Shown here: positions 31,711-34,317 of the stretch, one piece after another | Numbering within the stretch: the stretch's first letter is position 1 | Layout of the letters: each line of letters begins with the position of its first letter | The notes under the pieces: model-generated | Told to the model about the DNA's origin: nothing | The model's database searches: none | Seen by the model: only the letters and a program-made list of their open reading frames with translations | From: an uncultured SAR86 cluster bacterium | GTDB taxonomy: Bacteria; Pseudomonadota; Gammaproteobacteria; Magnimaribacterales; AG-339-G14 | Length of the DNA stretch: 34,317 nucleotides | Assembly: GCA_902635045.1 (NCBI GenBank) | Contig: CACPMT010000004.1 | Location: 1-34,317, forward strand | Direction of reading: 5' to 3' | Translations under genes and position numbers: made by a program

Positions 31711-33311
31711 AATTGATTCATGGTGTTATCTGCACCACCAGCTTTTAAAGCATTTTCTCCAGAGAAATACTCTTTGTGAGTGTCACCTACGGTTGAACCA
31801 GCTAAATCTTGATGCTTAACTGAAGACATATCCCGTCTAATTTCTGCCCTTTGAATTTCTTTAACATAAGCCAACATGCCTTTATCTCCAAAATAGCCTT
31901 CTGATAAAACTGCAGTTCCTAGTGCAGTTTCATGGTAAGTAGGTAAAGTAATGAGGTGATGAAATATTCCAGCTTCTCTAGCTGCATCTTTTTGGAAGTT
32001 TTGTATTAATTGATCAGCCTCTAATGCTAACTCACTATCATCAAATTTTATATCCATAAGACCTCTTGGAGTCTTTGCTGGATCTGGATAATCGCTAACG
32101 TCTTTTCCTTCGGCCACCCATTCTTCATAAACTTGCTCTCTGAAAGCTAAAGTCCAATTAAAAGAGGGTGAATTATTATAAACAAGTTTAGCATCTGGCT
32201 CAGTTTCTCTTATTTTGTTCACCATTTCGGCAATTTGGGCTACATTAGGCTTTTCTGTTTCTATCCAAAGTAAATCAGCACCATTTTGAAGACTTGTTAT
32301 GCAATCTAAAACCACTCGATCAAAACCAGTACCTTTTCTAAACTGATACAATCCGTTGGCCAATCTGACAGGCTTCACTAAAATACCATTTTGATGAATC
32401 GTAATATCATTTTCGTTCAGTTGATTTAGATCTTGAATTTCTTCAGTTTCAAGAAAAGAATTGTATTGATCAGCTAAATCTCCTGGCTCTTTCGAGACAG
32501 GAACTTTTTGAGTAAGACCAGCGCCTAGAGAGTCTGTTCTTGCCACAATAATTCCATTCTCAACTCCTAATTCTAAAAAAGCATATCGAACAGCATTAAT
32601 TTTAGAAAGGAAATCTTCATGCGGAACGGTGACTTTGCCATCTTGGTGACCGCATTGTTTTTCATCTGAAACTTGATTTTCTATTTGGATACAACATGCT
32701 CCAGCTTGAATCATTTTTTTTGCTAGTAGATAAGTCGCTTCTTCATTTCCAAAACCAGCGTCTATATCAGCAATAATAGGTACGACATGAGTTTCAAAAT
32801 TATCTATTCTAGAAATAATTTCATCTGTTTTAGAACCGCTCTTATAAGCTTCATCTAATTCATTGAAAAGATGTTGAAGTTGAACTGAATCTGCTCTTTT
32901 TAAAAAAGTGTATATTTCCTTAATCAGATTTGGCACGGTTGTTTTTTCGTGCATGCTTTGGTCAGGTAGGGGACCGAATTCAGATCTTAATGCTGCAACC
33001 ATCCAGCCACTAAGATAGACATATGATTTAGCAGTAGTTTTTTGAGATTTTTTTATCTCCATCATCATTTGTTGAGCCGTAAAACCATGCCAACAACCGA
33101 GAGATTGAGTATATTTTGAAGAATCTCCATCATATTCTTTCATGTCAGCATGCATAATGTCGGCTGTGTATCTAGCAATATCCAAGCCAGAATGAAATCT
33201 ATTTTGAAGTCTCATTCTTGCGGCACTTTCAGCATTGATATGCTTAAGAAGATTAGGTTCCTTCTCTCTGAGATCAGTGTAATGATCAAGCATTTCTTTG
33301 TATTTCAACAT
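31707..33311 (-). CDS. aceA: Isocitrate lyase
   Basis: A 534-residue enzyme cleaving isocitrate to succinate and glyoxylate, the first step of the glyoxylate shunt. The active-site loop is DEKQCGHQDGKVTVPHEDFL with catalytic Cys220; VYLSGWMVAALRS near the N-terminus, DIDAGFGNEEATYLLAKK (metal site) and NNSPSFNWTLAFREQ are also present. Length and the QCGHQDGK variant place it in the long ICL branch typical of Pseudomonas rather than the 434-residue E. coli type. The ATG at 33311 has a strong ribosome site AGGGGAA (33322-33316 on the minus strand). It lies 29 bases downstream of purB. Malate synthase is not in the window. Confidence 0.95.
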   Translation of the reverse strand: MLKYKEMLDHYTDLREKEPNLLKHINAESAARMRLQNRFHSGLDIARYTADIMHADMKEYDGDSSKYTQSLGCWHGFTAQQMMMEIKKSQKTTAKSYVYLSGWMVAALRSEFGPLPDQSMHEKTTVPNLIKEIYTFLKRADSVQLQHLFNELDEAYKSGSKTDEIISRIDNFETHVVPIIADIDAGFGNEEATYLLAKKMIQAGACCIQIENQVSDEKQCGHQDGKVTVPHEDFLSKINAVRYAFLELGVENGIIVARTDSLGAGLTQKVPVSKEPGDLADQYNSFLETEEIQDLNQLNENDITIHQNGILVKPVRLANGLYQFRKGTGFDRVVLDCITSLQNGADLLWIETEKPNVAQIAEMVNKIRETEPDAKLVYNNSPSFNWTLAFREQVYEEWVAEGKDVSDYPDPAKTPRGLMDIKFDDSELALEADQLIQNFQKDAAREAGIFHHLITLPTYHETALGTAVLSEGYFGDKGMLAYVKEIQRAEIRRDMSSVKHQDLAGSTVGDTHKEYFSGENALKAGGADNTMNQF

Positions 33312-33340
33312 GGAGTTCCCCTAAATTGTGTTTGTAAGTT

Positions 33341-34317
33341 TTAAATTTCTTTAGCTAATTTCTCGGCCAAGCCGATATATTTTAATGGAGTTAACTGAGA
33401 AAGTTTAGCTTTATCTTTTTCACTTATATCCAAGGTTGCTATGATATCTAAATAGATTTTTTTATCAAACGGTTTTCCTCTTGAAATCTTTTTGATCAGA
33501 TCATAACTATTGGCAATTTTATTTTTTCTCATCACTGTTTGAAGAGGCTCAGTTAAAACTTCCCAGCTATTTTCTAAATCAGCATTAATTTGTTTTTTAT
33601 TTGCCTCAATTTTAGAGAATCCTTTAAGCAAAGATTTATATGCTAAATAGGAGTATCCAAACGCGGAGCCCAAATTTCTTATAGTTGTTGAATCAGATAA
33701 ATCTCTTTGTAACCTTGAAATTTGAATCTTTTCTTTTATAGCTGAAGACATGGAGTTTGATATAGTTAAGTTTCCTTCTGCATTTTCAAAATCTATTGGA
33801 TTTACTTTATGCGGCATAGTTGATGAGCCTACTTCCCCAGCAACCGTTAATTGTTTTAAATATCCCTTTGAAATATATAACCAACAATCTTTCGATAGAT
33901 CTAGGAGAACGTTATTAAGATTTTCTATTATCGAAATAATAGTTACCATTTCATCTTTCAATTCAATTTGAGTTGAGTATTTAGACCAATTCAAGCCTAG
34001 GGATTTTACAAACCTTTCGGATAAAGATTGCCAATTCACTTTATCGTAAGTAAATACATGCGCATTATAATTACCTACTGCACCATTAAATTTTCCACTA
34101 GGATTTAGAGATTTTAAAAGATTCAAATGATATTTAATTCTTTCATGAAAGTTTGCAATTTCTTTACCCAAAGTTGTGGGCGACGCAGTTTGTCCGTGAG
34201 TAAAAGATAACATGGATAACTTAGACCACTTTTTAGATTTAGATTTTAAGTCTTTTAAAAGTAACGAATTTATTTTTTTAAATTCATTATCTAAATAACT
34301 CTTCAACATTAAACTGT
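33341..34317 (-). CDS. purB: Adenylosuccinate lyase, C-terminal part (cut by window edge)
   Basis: The frame is open through the right-hand edge, so this is the C-terminal portion, about 325 of roughly 455 residues; about 130 N-terminal residues lie beyond the window, and the in-frame ATG at 34309 is internal. PurB cleaves SAICAR and adenylosuccinate in purine synthesis. Seen here: the catalytic-His block SFTHGQTASPTTLGKEIANF, NGAVGNYNAHVFTY, the flexible catalytic-Ser loop VGSSTMPHKVNPIDFENAEG, QRDLSDSTTIRNLG and the C-terminal LTPLKYIGLAE. All match the E. coli-type PurB. Isocitrate lyase follows 29 bases downstream on the same strand. Confidence 0.95.
   Translation of the reverse strand, partial: SLMLKSYLDNEFKKINSLLLKDLKSKSKKWSKLSMLSFTHGQTASPTTLGKEIANFHERIKYHLNLLKSLNPSGKFNGAVGNYNAHVFTYDKVNWQSLSERFVKSLGLNWSKYSTQIELKDEMVTIISIIENLNNVLLDLSKDCWLYISKGYLKQLTVAGEVGSSTMPHKVNPIDFENAEGNLTISNSMSSAIKEKIQISRLQRDLSDSTTIRNLGSAFGYSYLAYKSLLKGFSKIEANKKQINADLENSWEVLTEPLQTVMRKNKIANSYDLIKKISRGKPFDKKIYLDIIATLDISEKDKAKLSQLTPLKYIGLAEKLAKEI

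Noticed and set aside
1-34317. Mobile elements, phage genes, CRISPR arrays, toxin-antitoxin or defence systems
   Set aside because: All frames are accounted for by core metabolic, envelope, repair and respiratory genes; no transposase, integrase, direct-repeat array or composition break was seen.

Overview
The window is a densely packed, AT-rich stretch of bacterial chromosome (by eye about one third G+C, standard code with TGA as stop). It reads as a streamlined marine gammaproteobacterium, plausibly of the SAR86 type. The evidence is an E. coli-type exonuclease I (SbcB), a CsiV homologue beside mfd, E. coli-type MurB, a complete Na+-NQR operon with apbE and nqrM, and a lol / exbBD / lpxK / kdsB / murB block in the order common in Gammaproteobacteria. 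Genes touch or overlap almost everywhere, no gene-free stretch exceeds 300 bases (the longest is about 180), and I see no tRNA, rRNA, CRISPR, phage, transposon or toxin-antitoxin signal. The taxonomic placement is inference from gene content and composition.

Layout. (A) 27-3614, plus strand: an MFS transporter, a 2,4-dienoyl-CoA-reductase-like SDR and a coniferyl-aldehyde-dehydrogenase-like ALDH. (B) 3639-11640, plus strand: a cell-envelope operon with one LolC/E-type permease and LolD, an ExbB/ExbD pair, an in-frame MsbA-LpxK fusion, KdsB, MurB and a DUF1285 protein. (C) 11651-15764: ETF-ubiquinone oxidoreductase on the minus strand, divergent from etfB-etfA-nfuA. (D) 15812-20937: sbcB on plus, convergent with mfd-csiV on minus. 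(E) 21025-31710, plus strand: two acyl-CoA dehydrogenase genes, a long GAPDH, nqrABCDEF, apbE and the small maturation gene nqrM, probably one long operon. (F) 31707-34317, minus strand: isocitrate lyase downstream of purB, which is cut by the window edge.

How the genes work together. Much of the metabolism points to growth on fatty acids or other CoA-thioester substrates. Acyl-CoA dehydrogenases and a dienoyl-CoA-reductase-like enzyme pass electrons through ETF and ETF-QO to ubiquinone, isocitrate lyase allows net carbon gain from acetyl-CoA, and Na+-NQR feeds the same quinone pool while making a sodium gradient. The envelope block covers lipoprotein release, lipid A flipping and 4'-phosphorylation, CMP-Kdo supply and peptidoglycan precursor reduction.

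This is mainly a core-genome region, and I do not see a clearly new multi-gene system. The most notable departures are the MsbA-LpxK fusion, an Mfd that appears to lack its D3 domain, an nfuA reading frame with no canonical start codon, an SDR whose expected catalytic Tyr is Trp, and an acyl-CoA dehydrogenase pair in which one subunit lacks the catalytic Glu.
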